From: Clarkia xantiana subsp. parviflora
Taxonomy: Eukaryota; Streptophyta; Magnoliopsida; Myrtales; Onagraceae
NCBI GenBank assembly: GCA_036873135.1
Contig: JAPTYO010000003.1
Coordinates: forward strand, 28,338,763-28,402,762
Length of the DNA stretch: 64,000 bases
Reading direction: 5' to 3'
Position 1 is the stretch's first letter. Each line of letters begins with the position of its first letter. The notes below the pieces were generated by a model, which saw only the letters and a program-made list of their open reading frames with translations, made no database searches and was not told the DNA's origin. Below are positions 34,444 to 48,311 of this stretch, piece after piece. A program made the translations under genes and the position numbers.

Positions 34444-35326
34444 AAAAAATCGTATACTTCAAGAGATAACCTAGAAATTATATAGATATACGTATAAGTA
34501 TACGGTTGGTAGAAAAGTATACATTTAGGGTATTTTAGGTTATTTTGTGGTATTAGGGATTGGTAGATAATATATAGGATCGGATTTGGTGAGTGGCTTC
34601 GTAAAGATTTTCCGACGAGTGAGTGTGGTGATCAGAGGAGGTCATGCGGTGGCAGAGCAAGGGAAAGTAAATATATATTTATACATATTTTGTTTGTTTG
34701 TTTCATGTAAAGAAATGATAATAATATATTATATTGTTAATTAAGGGGAGGGAAGGATCACAAAGATTTTGTGCTTCTTTTGTAGAAAAATTATATTATT
34801 AGTAGAAAGAGTTTTTATGTTATTATTATTATGTAAAATAAAAAAAAAAAATTGATAGCTCTGTATAGAAATTAGATATAATAATTATATACACAACATT
34901 ATTTGTATCTATTTATTTAGAGATTATTGTATGTTCCTTGGTTAGGTTTGCATCGTAAAATTGGTGTTAATTAGTTCATAAAAGTATATATTTTATTATT
35001 ATCACGAAGAAATATGATTATATATATGTACCATGTATATACAATTACAAGAACCTTAATTGGTGTAGCATTGTGTATTATATCTAGTAATTACATGCAT
35101 TTCCTCAGAATAATCAATATCTAGCTAATTAGTGGAACAGGGTTACCAGTAAGTTGTTGGAATGATATCATAAACAACTGATGAGCATTGCTAGTGATTA
35201 GTTGACAGCAAAGAGATTAATATTTTAATGCTAATTAACCCCGACAAGATAAATCCTCCGATTTATCTTAACCATAAAATATATTTAATTCCAATTTACA
35301 TGATTCGTGCGTATCGGATCTCAACT

Positions 35327-35363
<37 letters not shown>

Positions 35364-38349
35364 TCATTCATCTCTTATAATATATCCATGCATCTCATAG
35401 ACAAACAATATAAGCAATACGAGCTAGATTAATTACATACATATTTTAAGTAATTTTTTAATGATAATATCTATTTAGGTAACCATATATAACTTGTGTG
35501 ACTGCGCAGTAAAAAACAAGTTTGAAAATTAACTTGAATTACCCGAAATATATATTATCTAAGTATGAGAGTTATATATATAATAGACACAGAAATATAT
35601 ATATACCAAGTATTTATATACATATATATTCATAATTATCTTGATCTTCATCAGAAGAATGACGTTGAAGATCTTGGCAGGGTTTGGCATGAGAATATAT
35701 GATCTTTAAACTTAATTAATAAGTGATTACGTAATCGCCATCCTTAATTAATTACCTAGGTAGCTAGCTAAAGGGGCAGCTCATAATATTCGCTGCAGAA
35801 GATGAGAGGAATTAGGAGATAACAAAATAAATAAAAATAAGATTTGCATCTTCTTACCATAAAAGAATAACGTTTGCAGATGAAAAAATAAAGAACACTT
35901 TCTCTCTAACCGCACATATGATTAATTTAAGGAAATACAGTTGCCACCTTTACTCTCACATGTGCATGAATTTAAAAACCTTAACATATTAACAAAATTC
36001 ACGTTTTTCTCGAGCTGTCTTTATGAAATATCACTGTGTATAATATATCTTCTCTTCGGTAAACCCTAGTTCTAGAACCTCAAAGCTAACAGAATTATAT
36101 ATATATATGCACTACAAAAAATCTAGTTATTTATGAGATGCCTATTTATATAATATAAATATTAGCGAAAATCTTTTAAAAATTAAAATATAATATCTTG
36201 TTTGTTCGATGGGCTTCTGTTTTTTGTTTTGTTTGTTTAATTAAGCCAAACTGTTTACTGTGTTAGTGAAATCGGACATGTTTTGGATTTGGTTTGTTGC
36301 AATAGTTTTAGGGTGTTTTTTTTTTGTTTTAAATTAGTTCCTTCACTTTGTAAAAACTCAGAGTTTGAACTTATACAGTGTGTTTGGATCCATTTTTAGT
36401 GATATAAAATAAAAGGGTGCTAAGTGAAAGAACCACCTTTAATGATCCACAACTGCTAGCTCTCTATATTTTCTTTTTTATCTATTTTTTTTCTTTTTTT
36501 CTTCATCTTCCTCACCTCGATCTAGGGTTTTGTTTCCGCGATTTTTATGGCTTCACAATTTATCATCGTTTCGATTTTCTAAGAATTAATTTTTAACGTA
36601 TATGCTGCTAGAAATATTTAATATTGTTATGAAAATCTTTAACTTGCAAAAGTTCTAATAACTTTAATTACTAACTTATTATAGAATATTTAATAAGACC
36701 CTTACAAATTCTTATAAAATACATAGGAACGTTTCATTTGAAAAATTTGTTTACAAATTGTTGATTAATTTAGTGAATAGAATAATATATACTTTTAGCA
36801 CACGCATCAGTTTGAACTCAAACGTATAAATGAAAACAATTAGTATGATGTTTAATATTTGGAGGATTAAGAAAGGATTAACAAACTTAAAGGGTATTTG
36901 CATCCCTTATAATTAAGAGAAGACATTCTTTAAGGTATCTGATGATTCATCGTGTCAACCGTCATTAGATATTGATGCTATTATAATTAATAAAGCATAT
37001 TCCGTTCTACAAAAAAATATTATATTATTTATATCTCTAAAAAATTTGTGTAAAATATATAATGCATGTATGTATCATCAATTCAAACCTAATACATATA
37101 TCCCTGTCACACCACCGAGGAATCATTATCGCTAAACCACACATTAAATTACATTAATTTCAACTTACCTATTTTTAGTAAAGTGTCCAAATTTGCTAAA
37201 AGCATTTTATTTACTCTAGGCCGTTTATTTTTGGAACGGATAGCATTTGCACTGAATAATATAAGGTCCATCTGCTAAATGTTATCACCATTCTCTCCAT
37301 CTCTTTCTTTACTTTATTATATAACATGATTTATCCCTTTGACAAAGCCCTCCCTTGAAACCTCCACTCTTTATTTCAATTTATGTGTACAAACATATAG
37401 AAAGATACAATCTTATCTTTGTATTAATGGTAATGACGTACCGTATTTATATTGTGTATCCAGCTGAATAGTTCAGTTTGCGACGTAATTTCATGACTGA
37501 AAGGTCATGTGATTGAAAGACTGATATCATTACAATCCATTTGATCATGTTATTTTGTCGTTGTGCATATGCATGCTATAGTATTTATTATATATAAATC
37601 CTTAATTACAAAGAATATGTTTTATTTGAAGTAGCTAATTTCATATAAATAGTTATAACTCGTTCATGTTAATAGAAAACTAAAAAAGTAACAGCTCACT
37701 AGCTTATATTTTGTATGTTCCATTTAATTAGGTAGTATGCTTAGTAAATAATACCAGTACTCTTACAGTTGATTGGAATTAACTTATTAAAGGAGTATTA
37801 ATTAGCTGAATTGAAAGTGACATCTTCTATCTGTTTTGGAGGTTGTAGGTTCAAAAATCTCCCTATGATTAAGATTTTATTATAAAGTAAGGGAAGTACT
37901 ACTTGTATAAATATAAATTATTTTCTACATATCACACTTTATAATTATTTAAATTTTATTCTTAAGTCATGTTAATTATTTTATTTTAAATAGAAATAAT
38001 TTGCATAAAATTTATTAAAAACCCATAAAAAAAATATTAAGAATGATTTTATGCTGATTTAAAAAAAAAAACTGAAAAATATAATTAAGTAGTGTATTTT
38101 CTTAAGCGGAAAATATAATATTTAGGGATTTATTTTTATATATAATATAAATTTATTTTTAAACAATATATATTATATTTGTATGCATGAAATTTATTTT
38201 TTATTTTTTTTCAAATAAGTTTATCTATTTTTTTAGAATAAAAAGTTAATAAAACCTAATTAATTCTACAAATACAGTTTCTCCAAAACTAATTAGTAAA
38301 TACGATGCATATATGGCCAAAAAAAAAAAAATACGATGCATATAATCTA

Positions 38350-38399
<50 letters not shown>

Positions 38400-40488
38400 T
38401 AATGTTGTGTAGAAAGTTTAAGTGGGAATGGAGGCTAATTAATTACCTAGGTCTGACAGGACAGCAAATATATTGATTTCTGGGGGAGGTTCAAACATTA
38501 AATTTTAGGTCATATTTATTTATGTGAAATAATATGCTAATGAGCAAGGACTATACCGCAATTATTGCTCTAAATTTGGAAGATTAAGCAAGCTGTAAAC
38601 ACTCACTAGTGCATTTAAATTAATCGCTAACCTCTTTGTTGTAGGGTGGGCCAGAGTTTCTCTGTCATTGCTGAGCTAAACCAACACTAGGTCTTTGAAA
38701 ACTATCATCAATTTGTCCTTGAAATATAGACTATACATGTTTTATAATATATATATATATACACTTAATCATGAACTATTCCTAATTTTCATAATTAAAT
38801 ACAACGACATATTATATATATATATTTCCTTAGGCTATCCTAACTATTAGCTGTAAAATAATTAAAGCAGGCATTATGGAACGAGTGGTAGGTTTAAATT
38901 TGGTGTATCTGCGCATCTTTTCATTTCCTTTCAATCATTTTGATCAATCCACTCATAATCCATCACTCCTTACTTTTTCACAAAATCGTCAAATTTCACC
39001 CAAAAGTTGAACATCCAAAAGAAAATGTTTTTAACAGAGTGGTGTGGAGCGATTTCCGACGACAACTGAGCATTATTTATTTGCGCAGATGTGACCAGCT
39101 TCTTAGTTAACGGTCCCGGCAAGATGACGAGAAGGGAGTGTATATGGAAGCTCGAATTTGACAGTCAGTTTCGTCGGAATTGACTTCTCTATAGTATTCA
39201 CACCGAGACACCACATTTTAACAAAATTGAAACTTTGAAACTACAATTTAACATTTGAAACTTCATACGGCTACTTTTAACATAGAGTAAACCTTGGACA
39301 ATTTTTAGTTATTAACGTTAAAATTTATAGTTATGTCAATTTGAGCTTTTAAAATATTATCTTTACCATATAAAATTTGTATACTAATTATTTACAGATA
39401 ACTCAATTTTCACAGAGTCCGTTCGTATTAAGTTAAATGTTGCAGCTTATAAATATATTTTTCTTATTCTTAGAACTTACACTCGAAATTTCCAATTAAT
39501 AAATATCGCACCGAATTAATACATTATATATTCATTATAGATTTCATAAAGTAAACTTTACACGCTTGAAATTTTATTTATTTATTTATTATTATTATTA
39601 TTATTATTGTTGTTGATACACATCATCGATGATGGAACTTGCAAGTGTTGAGTTGAAATCTCTTTGACCTGATCTATTATCTAGACAAGGCGATTTCTCA
39701 TTTAATTGAACTAGTAACTATCCTTTTCACTCATTGTTCCATTTCTTTATAGGTACTCAACTTTATTTTCGTCACATTTTATGATGTTTGCCTCGGCGCA
39801 TCGAAACGGAATGTCAGTGTTTTCTTCTTCTTCTTCCATTTTTATTTTTATTTTTGTACTTGGCTTATTTGTGTTAGTTTAGTAATGTTTCGGTCATAAA
39901 CTAATAATAATAATTTATTAAACAAAATCAAGAAATCCTTCGGGATCTTATTTTAGAAAGCAAGATCCCTCGTTAAGAAAAAATTGGATAACCCTTATTT
40001 TCTCCATTATAAAAAATTAAAAAAAAAAATCTCAGTGTATAATGAAGACAATTATGGAAAAAGTAATTATATACCTAATGATCCAACTAATGACCTCGCA
40101 ATATCGACGTCTACCATTTGAATTCAGACTAAACCCATATATATATATATATTCACGCGTCATATGATTCCTCCCCTTAATTCCTTTAATAGGACATAGT
40201 CTACTACCCTAATCAAGGCCCACAATCACACCCAATCAATTTCTTTCTCATAATCTGATTCAATTAGCCTAGAACCAGGTCTAGTCTAGAGGCTCCAGAA
40301 TTGCTTTTGCATAGAGCTCAGCTCAATAGTGTGTTCAACTAGCTACCACATTTCATCAGGGTATATATGTTTAACAGTGCAATACTCAATTAACGTGGAA
40401 CACACTCATCTCGATAGAAGAATGAATTAAACAATATTCAAACGGTTACCAGGTCCCAGAATCTTCTTCATTGCCTCGTTCAACATAA
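34444..40488. other. Six kilobases of AT-rich intergenic DNA
   Basis: 34444 to about 34900 is the likely 3' UTR and terminator region of the NAC gene (T-rich, with TGTTTGTTTG and ATTATTATTATG). Beyond that no domain-bearing frame or RNA gene was recognised. (TA)n runs lie at 35333-35357 and 38352-38395. Some AT-only tracts may be decayed elements without visible ends. From 40200 leftward-transcribed 3' UTR of CYP37 is expected. Confidence 0.6.
38352..38395. repeat. (TA)n microsatellite
   Basis: Pure TA dinucleotide run of about 44 bp in the intergenic interval between the NAC and CYP37 genes. Next to it, ATACGATGCATAT is present twice around a poly-A tract (about 38300-38345), a small direct duplication. 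Confidence 0.9.
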
Positions 40489-43400
40489 TCAACTCTGGTT
40501 TGGGATCACAAGGCGATCTTGACCATCTACTAGCTTTGCAGACTTGATCACGTCTCCGGTTTTTAACTGCGACAGGAGATCCCTCCCAGCAGTTGTGTAC
40601 CTACATACATCAAAACAACGTATATGCCATGTTGGAACAATCTAATCTAACCACTCTAACTTAGGCAGCAAGTAAAATGTCGAATATAACATACCCGAAT
40701 ACTGAAAACTGCCCTTCGTCAAAAGATATACCTCCTAGACCAGCCTGGACAAGTAGCATTTCTTCTCATTTTGAGGTTATATTAAATGTTTCTCATTTCT
40801 TGGTTATCACATTAAATGAAGTCACTTACGTTTCTCTTGTCATATAAGTAGAAGAAAAACTGAAAGGGTGAGGAGTATTCCTCAGAGTCCTCATTATGTG
40901 CCATGGCCACAGCTCCGTAAACCGACAGGGGTAGAACCGGCAATTCACCATCCTCCATGACAATAAAGGCAGACAGACATAGACTATCCAGTCAACATTG
41001 AGAGGTACAAGAAGAATGTTCTGATAATGTAACACCCAATACTAGGAGAATATCATGAGAGACATGTGTTTACCTGCACACTCAATGTTGTTTTATATAG
41101 AGGCTCGAATTGTCCTGAAGGCATTATTTCCAAAGGCACGCTGTAACCATTATTGTCTTTTTCGCTCCCGTCATCTGATAAAAGAGCTTGGTTCACGCTG
41201 CGGAGCTTTGTTCCATCATATGCTCCATCAACTACCTGTATATCGATAAGAAGGTGCCGATAATAAAGTGTGAAATACTTGAACATGTTAAGACTCAAAT
41301 AAATCAAGATTCTCCCACAGCCAAAAGAGAGGTTCAGCTACCTTACCAGTTTTGCAAAATTACCCGCAGTTAATGGGGCTGAATAACCATCAAGAACCAC
41401 CTGAACAAACGGAACAACAATAAGAAACAAATCAATATAATTTAGCTTCATCAGAGGCGAAGTTGGACTTAATACAGATGTCTGTAATTTCGCAACAATT
41501 TTCACTGTGATGGTGTTGCAGTAACTGAATATGTACAGTTGCTGGCTCCAAATATATACATATATAATATAAAAGTAGGAGAAGACAATAGCTAACTCGA
41601 TCTGGTGGTGTTTGAACTATATGGTTTAGGTATTGGACCTGCATTGTCACAGTATTTCTTGGTTCACCTCCAGATTCGGGTGAAAATGTTGTTCCATCTC
41701 CTCTCTCAACAGTGAATTCAACAGTTGCTCTCCCTGTAAGCCTATTAGTCACAACTAAGATCACGCACGAAAAGAGTACTCATACAAATGATGATGCATA
41801 GAGAAGAAAATTCAATCATAAGATTGAAGATCCATCTGTGTGGCTGATCGTAACAGAACTTGAGATGACCTAATCATATAGATGTTTCAAGATCAATAAT
41901 TTGCTTGTGGTGCTACATAATTTGCCTCTCTATTTGCATAACCTTGATTGTTTTGAACATTTTAAAGGAGCACTTCTTTTTTTTTTTTTTTGCTCAGTTA
42001 AAAGGGAGCACTTCAGTTTTGAGTTAATGCAAAAAAAGCTAAAGATTTTCAAGGTACACACCTGGGATATTTCAGGAATTGCTCCGGCAACAAAAATGAC
42101 AACCCAGGAGCCTGTTGAAAAAATATTTACAGGAAACCTTTACGAATGAACTTTTATAACAATTAAATTTTCTTACGAAAGAACTGTCTCATGAAAGAAA
42201 ACTAAATTCCACGGGAGACCAAGCAAGCTTAACGGATAACGAAGCATAAAATCCTACTAGAATCACTGTTAACCTGCATTAGTTCTAGCTGAGCAACAGC
42301 GTCTAGTGAAGAGGCAAGGCCAACAGATACTCTATCAGCATCCTGATCTTTAATACGTTCAAGGAGTGCCTGCAGTCCACCCTAGCAAGAAGAGAAATTC
42401 TGAAGTCATTTGTTGTGTCTGCTCAAAATACTTGATAAACATTATGGAGCTTAGTTCCGACTTTAGTCCTGCCTACGCAATACCAAAACATAATAAAATG
42501 ACTTCCACTTAATTCCTTGAGAAGACACATATGGTATAGATATGCAAGTTAAAATGGAAGCGCGTGCACTTAAGAAAAATAGGCCATCTGGTGTACCACA
42601 CCATACCTTCCCATCAATTAGAGATGCATACAGCTGGGAACCTTGTTCCTGCAATTCTGCTGGTATACTTGCCAATATAGAATCCTTCTCATCCTTTGCA
42701 ATCTAAATGGACCGAAAATATATGAATTAGTTAAGTAGTCTCTAAAATCCTTGGGAGAGTCATTCCAAACAAATAAAAACAGACAGCAAGGAAGATGATC
42801 CAATTTTTCAACAGAACTATCCAAATATTGGAGATTAAAGCCGGAAGAGCAATTTCACTAGCAAATGGATGGGAGGGAGAAAAGTACTTTTCAACTCTTG
42901 GTTTCTCAACTTTGAATGAATTCAAAATGTACCTTGAGAGCTTTCTTCACATTACTCTCCATTGTTCCATATGGCTTTCTTTGTGGTATCCTAAGCAGGT
43001 AAGAGATATCCTCCAAAGTAGCCTGCATAAGGAGAAGGGGAAACACCAAAGTATTCATTACTATCTGTTTTGGGCAGAGTATTTCCGCTTGAGAATGGAA
43101 AAAACTCGAGTCATTATGAGGAACCTGTATAGTCTTCATGTTCGTGTTAGCAGGAATTGCTTTCCGCAGAGCAAGTTCCCCAGTTCTTGGAACCTTTGTG
43201 TCGGGAGAAAATAGGACAGCATTTGCTGAACTAACAGGCCAAGCTTCCAATCCAACAAATGGAACCGGAGAAGCAATTTGAACAAAGATAAGTAGTGATG
43301 CAATAAGACCCTCCAACTTTTTCACTTGGTGATGAGAATTTGAAGGGATCAAGTTGGATAGACTATTTAAAATCCCTGCTGGATCCTACATAACTGAAAC

Positions 43401-45090
43401 TTCACTTGTAAGCAGGAAGTAGTTAACAAGGAAAAACAACTCAAAGTATAAGTATAAGCTCAGGAAAAGAATCTGTGAGAAGGTTGCATTCTCAGTAACC
43501 AAAGCATCAATAACAGAATGAAAATTGTTAGGATCGGTTCTCTCAACACTCACAAACGGATTAAAAGAAAGCAATAGAGAACACAAGATTTTAACGTGGT
43601 TCGGTCAGTTCGACCTACGTCCACAGAACTGGCGGCTGGCTTTTTATTGTAGCCTCACAGAGTTACAATTCAGAGAATACAAGCTATATAAATAACGGCG
43701 GAGAAAGACTCATAAACCCTACCGGGCCGGTTTGGACCGAAATTTGGGTCGGGCTTTGCCCCGAACCCCAACCTTCGGTAGGGGGGCTACCACCCCCTCA
43801 AACCTCCTGTTGACCTCAGCGCCGAGGTCAAATGGCGCTAATCAGGATACATAACTAAACAAAAATCTCTCTAAATAAAACAGAGATGTCACTCCAAAAC
43901 AGTTGTCGGTGAGATTATGTATAATGCATGTGCAATGTCTAAACTTTTGCCCTATCTTCTATTCTATCACCCGTATATGTTGTTACAAAGTAAACTGAAA
44001 AAATTCCTCAAATATGATGATGAACAACCGACTTATTAATCTTGGAGAGACATATCAAAGAAACGAATAGGAATATGAGGGTATTTTCAAACGCATAAAC
44101 TGTATTCATTTGTCATCAATAAATCATCAAGGACAAACAGGTTGACATTTATCTGTCACTACTCCCCAGGCATCATAAATCAGGCTCATTCTAACATATT
44201 TGCATGTAAAGCCATTTTTAGGATAGTCACTGTTATTTAAATGAGTCCGTGATAATCTCGTCCAGCAATCTTATGATATACTGCTGTTCCATCAGCAAAG
44301 AGTCCTATTGATGCCACAGTTCCTTACACACCCTCTAGCCATTTTCATCAAGGATAATCACCAAATATGCCTTAAAGGTTCTGTGCGTAAGTAATCTCTA
44401 GCAACCTCATTCATGGCCCTATGAGTGAACAACTCAAACAAAACACTCATTTACAAATTACAAACTATAGATGAGATAGGAAGAAACTATATGCAAATTT
44501 ACCCCAATTTCCTGTAATCAGCATAGCCTCTGTGAATGGCGGCACTTCTATTTTAAAGATTAAATACATTCTCTATAATTGACCATCACAATAAAATAAT
44601 GATAAAATTGGTCAGGGAAATGGCATTGGCCATTTATGATGTAAAAGATAGCCAATCCTGATGCAGCAACTTCTATAAAGTCTGACGCTTATCCTAGCAC
44701 GGAATCATGATCTCACACTATGCCATTTCCATTGTTCCATAAGTTCATACTTCAGAGTTTTTAGAGGCAATTGCTACAAACAATCGAAGGAGGGTGCTAC
44801 GCTAAATATAGGAGATGATGCGAAATTAGGATCGGCAGCCAACATAAGGACGGGAAGTCAATAACTAGTCGCTCTTGATGCAAAATTAAAGCCATTCAAT
44901 AACCGACCTGCAAAGAGTCGCCATTGCTAGTTCTGCACCGGCAATGGAGCTTCGAAATACTCGACTTTTCAAAGCCTCTGCTACATTGGAACGTGAAACG
45001 AGGACCGAGCAAAGCTCGCCTGAGGGAAGACGTGACGGAGAGACTAGCAGAGGAGGAAGGGGTGGAGGACAGAGAGAATGCCATAGCCAT
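40489..45090 (-). CDS. CYP37: Peptidyl-prolyl isomerase CYP37, thylakoid lumen
   Basis: Multidomain cyclophilin of the chloroplast lumen, relative of CYP38/TLP40. Twelve exons on the minus strand: 45090-44908, 43385-43125, 43022-42933, 42702-42607, 42381-42274, 42111-42062, 41741-41639, 41400-41347, 41235-41074, 40952-40830, 40744-40695, 40600-40489. All introns are GT-AG and all joints keep frame, giving 463 residues, matching about 466 for the Arabidopsis protein. Residues 1-60 are a Ser/Arg-rich transit peptide; 82-117 form a lumen-targeting signal (KK, hydrophobic stretch, SSANA cleavage site). Then come the helical region (RTGELALRKAIPANTNM; DISYLLRIPQRKPYG) and, from about 270, the degenerate cyclophilin fold with DGYSAPLTAGNFAKL (298 on), VPLEIMPSGQFEPLY and SFDEGQFSVFGY. 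An in-frame ATG at 45129 would add 13 residues. Intron 1 (1.5 kb) holds a solo Copia LTR. The classical isomerase active-site residues are not all evident, as usual in this subfamily. Confidence 0.95.
43526..43896 (-). mobile_element. Solo LTR of the TNT1-like Copia family, in CYP37 intron 1
   Basis: Plus strand runs TGTTAGGATCGG ... GACATCTCC-type end ...CTCCA. Reverse complemented, its last 130 bp (GTGGACGTAGGTCG, CCGAACCACGTTAAAATCTT, GAGAGAACCGATCCTAACA) match the LTRs at 2640-3125 and 5773-6190, while the front part has diverged (GTTGACCTCAGCGCCGAGG). Only one LTR and no internal sequence is present. The flanks AAAAT and AAACA are similar but not a clean 5-bp target duplication. It leaves the splice acceptor of exon 2, 140 bp away, intact and has the same orientation as the gene. 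Confidence 0.85.
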
Positions 45091-46089
45091 GAGTGGAAGT
45101 GTGGAAGTTGGTAAATCTGGTGGAAACAAAGGCTTTGGCGCGCCTCATCTCATCTTCTGGAAAAATCCTATCTGTAGTATATCCAACCGGAAGGATGACA
45201 GTAGATAACTTTATATATTCGATCCTCAAGATATATATTAGTAGAACTTTGGTCCTCAAAATAGCTTTTTTCCTTTCTTTTTTTTTTTAAAATTAATTAA
45301 TTCTGGGTAGCCTTATATCAGCGTGCTGCTTCTACAAATTGAAGTTGAAAATGATGTGTGGATTTCATACACCAAAATTAGTATTACATTATAAAATGTT
45401 TATGCAGAATTTGTATTATAATTACAGACCAATAATCTAAGTTTAGCTTAGCCCTCACCAATAAATTTTGAGAATGGCACTTAAGTAAGTGAACATTATG
45501 TAACCATTTAGATTTTAGATTGACCAAGTAATCTGAAAAATACAACTGACGCTGTTATAACTAATGTTTTTATTTTTTTTTATTCATTAAAAAAAGGTAG
45601 ATTCTATACATTATTTTCCTGAGGTAATTTAATTAATAATATTTTTCTGTAAATGAAAAAGTTGTATTTAATAACCGACCTCTTAAAATATATTTTAGTT
45701 TACTAATGACGATACGGTCCAATACATATGTAGATTTCTGTTTATTTAAATATAAACTATGCTTATGAATGCATACAAAAATTTAAACATTAGGTAGTAG
45801 ATTAGTTTGAAAAAACCATCCCTATAATATATATATATATATATATTTTTAGAACATCACCGTCGGATCTGATTGGATAGCCACAATTTGCAGTTGTTCT
45901 TATCTATATAGTATATATACCAACAAGGCAATCTGGCCTGACTTCGCCACCCAGATAAATGGAGAATAAACAACACACCAAATCAAGAATATAACAAACC
46001 AAAAAACTACATTATTATCCATCCCCTGAATTTCTTTTTCCAGCTACCTTTTAGATTAGAGAACAAGAATTATGACGTGAGCATCGACA
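45091..46089. other. CYP37 promoter and methyltransferase 3' flank
   Basis: About 1 kb between the CYP37 start and the stop of the upstream methyltransferase gene, both on the minus strand. It must hold the CYP37 promoter; no strong TATA match was singled out. A (TA)n run lies at 45823-45846. No other coding region was recognised. Confidence 0.6.
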
Positions 46090-47772
46090 TCAGCAATATC
46101 TCCACTCCAATCGGACCTCTTCTCGCCCGACCACATGCTGAACCGGTTTCCTAAACGACACGATGTGGCTACTCACCATGAACGCCGTCACGCGCTCCGA
46201 CACTCTAATATCTTCCATTCTCAGCTCTTGTAATCTCTTCACGTACTCTGACACGTGTAGCAGGTCCCAAAGGACTGCGACGCCGTTTGGCTTCAAAACC
46301 CTAACTAGCTCTCCGACCACCCTCATCCTCTCTGCGGATGCCTCCACCGTCCGGTGGCCGTGCTTTTTGCCTATTGTGTGCACGAACGCCGCTGATACCA
46401 CCACGTCGAAGTAGTTGTCGGGAAACGGCAGTGTTCTTGCGTCGCCTTCTCGGCAGGTCACGTATTCTTGTACACCTATAAAAATAAGGCTTAATTATTT
46501 ATGTTTGCTCCATAATAAATTTGTAGTCAAGTCACTACGTGTTACATTTTTACTAACATTTTAAAAATAACGATGATATTGTTGATCAAGATAGACATTT
46601 ATATATGAACAGTTTCTCATTTTTACACTATATCACTTTCTTTAAACTTTCCTTTAAAAGTATTATATCACTTTCATATCACACGATCTTAACATGTATT
46701 ATTGGATTATATTTTTCTTCTACAATCTCAATAGAATTTTCAAAATAAATTCAAAATTAATTAAACTGAATACGCGTGTAAAGATCACAACGGCAAATAC
46801 AATTTGAAGCATGAAAAGTGAGTTAGTCTGAATCTTACCAAATAACAACATTAATTTTGAAGGTGAGTAATAAATATCGCAAATTTAGATTTTAGATTGA
46901 TTAAGTAAACTGAAAAATACAAGTGACGCCTACAGTTTTTATTTGTTTATTTAAAATCTGTTTTTTTTTTGCGAAAAGGAGAATTGATGTCTAAAAGTTA
47001 GTCTTTGGTAATTGGTGATATATTGCAAATTTAATAATAAATCTCGTAAATTTAAACTAAAAATGTTAAATATATAATTAACCCTAAGAAACAATATATC
47101 TAAATTGCAAATCCAATATAAAATTCACCATTTCTTTTTAGTTTTTGAAAATTCAAATTTTTTTATTTTTTTTATTTTAAAGTTATAAGATGAGGTGGAC
47201 ACCACAACAATAATTTAACAGCGTGTTGGTCCACTAACAATAATATTAATAATAATAATAATAATAAGGAAAATAAAAGAACCTTCAAATTTGGCGGTTC
47301 TGAGAGTGGAGAGAGCGGTCCGCTTGCACTGGGCCAACCCAACGACACGACCGGAGCTCCCGGTCTTCTTCAGCTGCATCGCCACCGTATTCAACAGAAT
47401 CCCGCGGCCGCAGCCAAGGTCCAGCGCGTTCCTCACCGTCGACCAGTCTCCAACCGAGCCCACGATCCGCTGCGCCATCTCCGCTTGCAGCGGCAGACAA
47501 GAGTAGAAGAAGTTCGCGGCCGCGAAGAACAAGCAGACGGCGGATAGCGCCGTGACGGAGCCAGTGAACCCGGCGGCGAACCGCGCCCCAGCCGGCGAAG
47601 TGACGATCGTCTGGAAGCAGGCGCAGATGGGAGCGAAGTAGCAGAGGAAGAGGACGGAGAGAAAGGAGAAGAAAATGGCGTGAGAGAAGAGGAAGAGGAG
47701 AGTCGGCCATTGGTCCATGCCGTAGATAACGTACATCTGCGACCAATCTCTGTTCGCTGAAGGCTTCCCCAT
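46090..47772 (-). CDS. Membrane-anchored SAM-dependent methyltransferase, plant-specific
   Basis: Class I (Rossmann) methyltransferase of unknown substrate. Two exons, 47772-47283 and 46475-46090, joined by a GT-AG intron of 807 bp in phase 1; the model has 291 residues. The start ATG gives MGKPSANRDWSQMYVIYGMDQ; an in-frame Met 12 codons upstream is less likely. Two hydrophobic segments at about 23-46 and 66-90 suggest an N-terminal membrane anchor. Motif I is ALDLGCGRG (116-124); motif post-I text VVGLAQCKR (143-151); motif II-III region CREGDARTLPFPDNYFDVV; and LVRVLKPNGVAVLWDL is typical motif III/IV. The residue after VVGL is Ala (GCC) where class I enzymes usually have Asp or Glu contacting the SAM ribose. 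The C-terminal part (ERVTAFMVSSHIVSFRKP) is conserved in uncharacterised plant homologues. Methyl acceptor cannot be told from sequence. Confidence 0.9.
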
Positions 47773-48302
47773 GGTAATATGGGTGTAGAGGATCCAAATC
47801 CTACACAACTAGGCAGAGATGCGAAGAGTTGAGGAGGAGGAAGAAGAAGATGATATGATATGATCAGATAAGAGTATAGGCGGAGAGACCATAAAAACGC
47901 GGTTTAGTCAATGTCGTTTTTAAAAAGGATAGTGTTAGCGGGTTTAGTTGAGTTCCACTGAAATTCTCTGGCTCAGTGGAGAGGAAGAGAGAAAATAGAT
48001 TGATTTGGTAGAAAGGTCAGAGATTTTTCAGGTTATATATTACGACCACTTACAACTTGCAATGAAGAGGGAGGGTCTACATCTGACCTAATCTTTCTTA
48101 AAAATGCATGATATTATTAATAAGAATATATAGTTTATAAGGAGGATGGATAATAATTAATTTAGGATAATTACATCTAAATTAGGCGGAAAAAATCAAC
48201 TCTACAGTAAGTTGTTATTAAAATTCGTATTCTTTTTATGAATTATTCAACTTGATGAACATATTTTTTTTTCACATACCATGCACATAATATTCAGTCA
48301 GG
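47773..48302. other. Methyltransferase upstream region
   Basis: Promoter side of the minus-strand methyltransferase, bounded on the right by the MULE target duplication TTCTTTAAT (48303-48311). No further gene was recognised. A MULE insertion about 540 bp upstream of the start codon could influence expression. Confidence 0.55.
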
Positions 48303-48311
48303 TTCTTTAAT

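Noticed and set aside
36110..36130. CACTACAAAAAA, similar to a CACTA transposon end
   Set aside because: No inverted partner or 3-bp target duplication was found nearby, and the motif can occur by chance in AT-rich DNA.
43386..43586. 66-codon minus-strand frame next to CYP37 exon 2
   Set aside because: It falls in the solo LTR and intron; the same phrase (LLLSFNPFV) appears at the LTR end at 3065-3120.
47285..47797. 170-codon open frame overlapping methyltransferase exon 1
   Set aside because: Same strand but a different frame of a GC-rich exon; the product is Arg/Leu-rich and has no domain, whereas the chosen frame has SAM-binding motif I and a clean splice joint.
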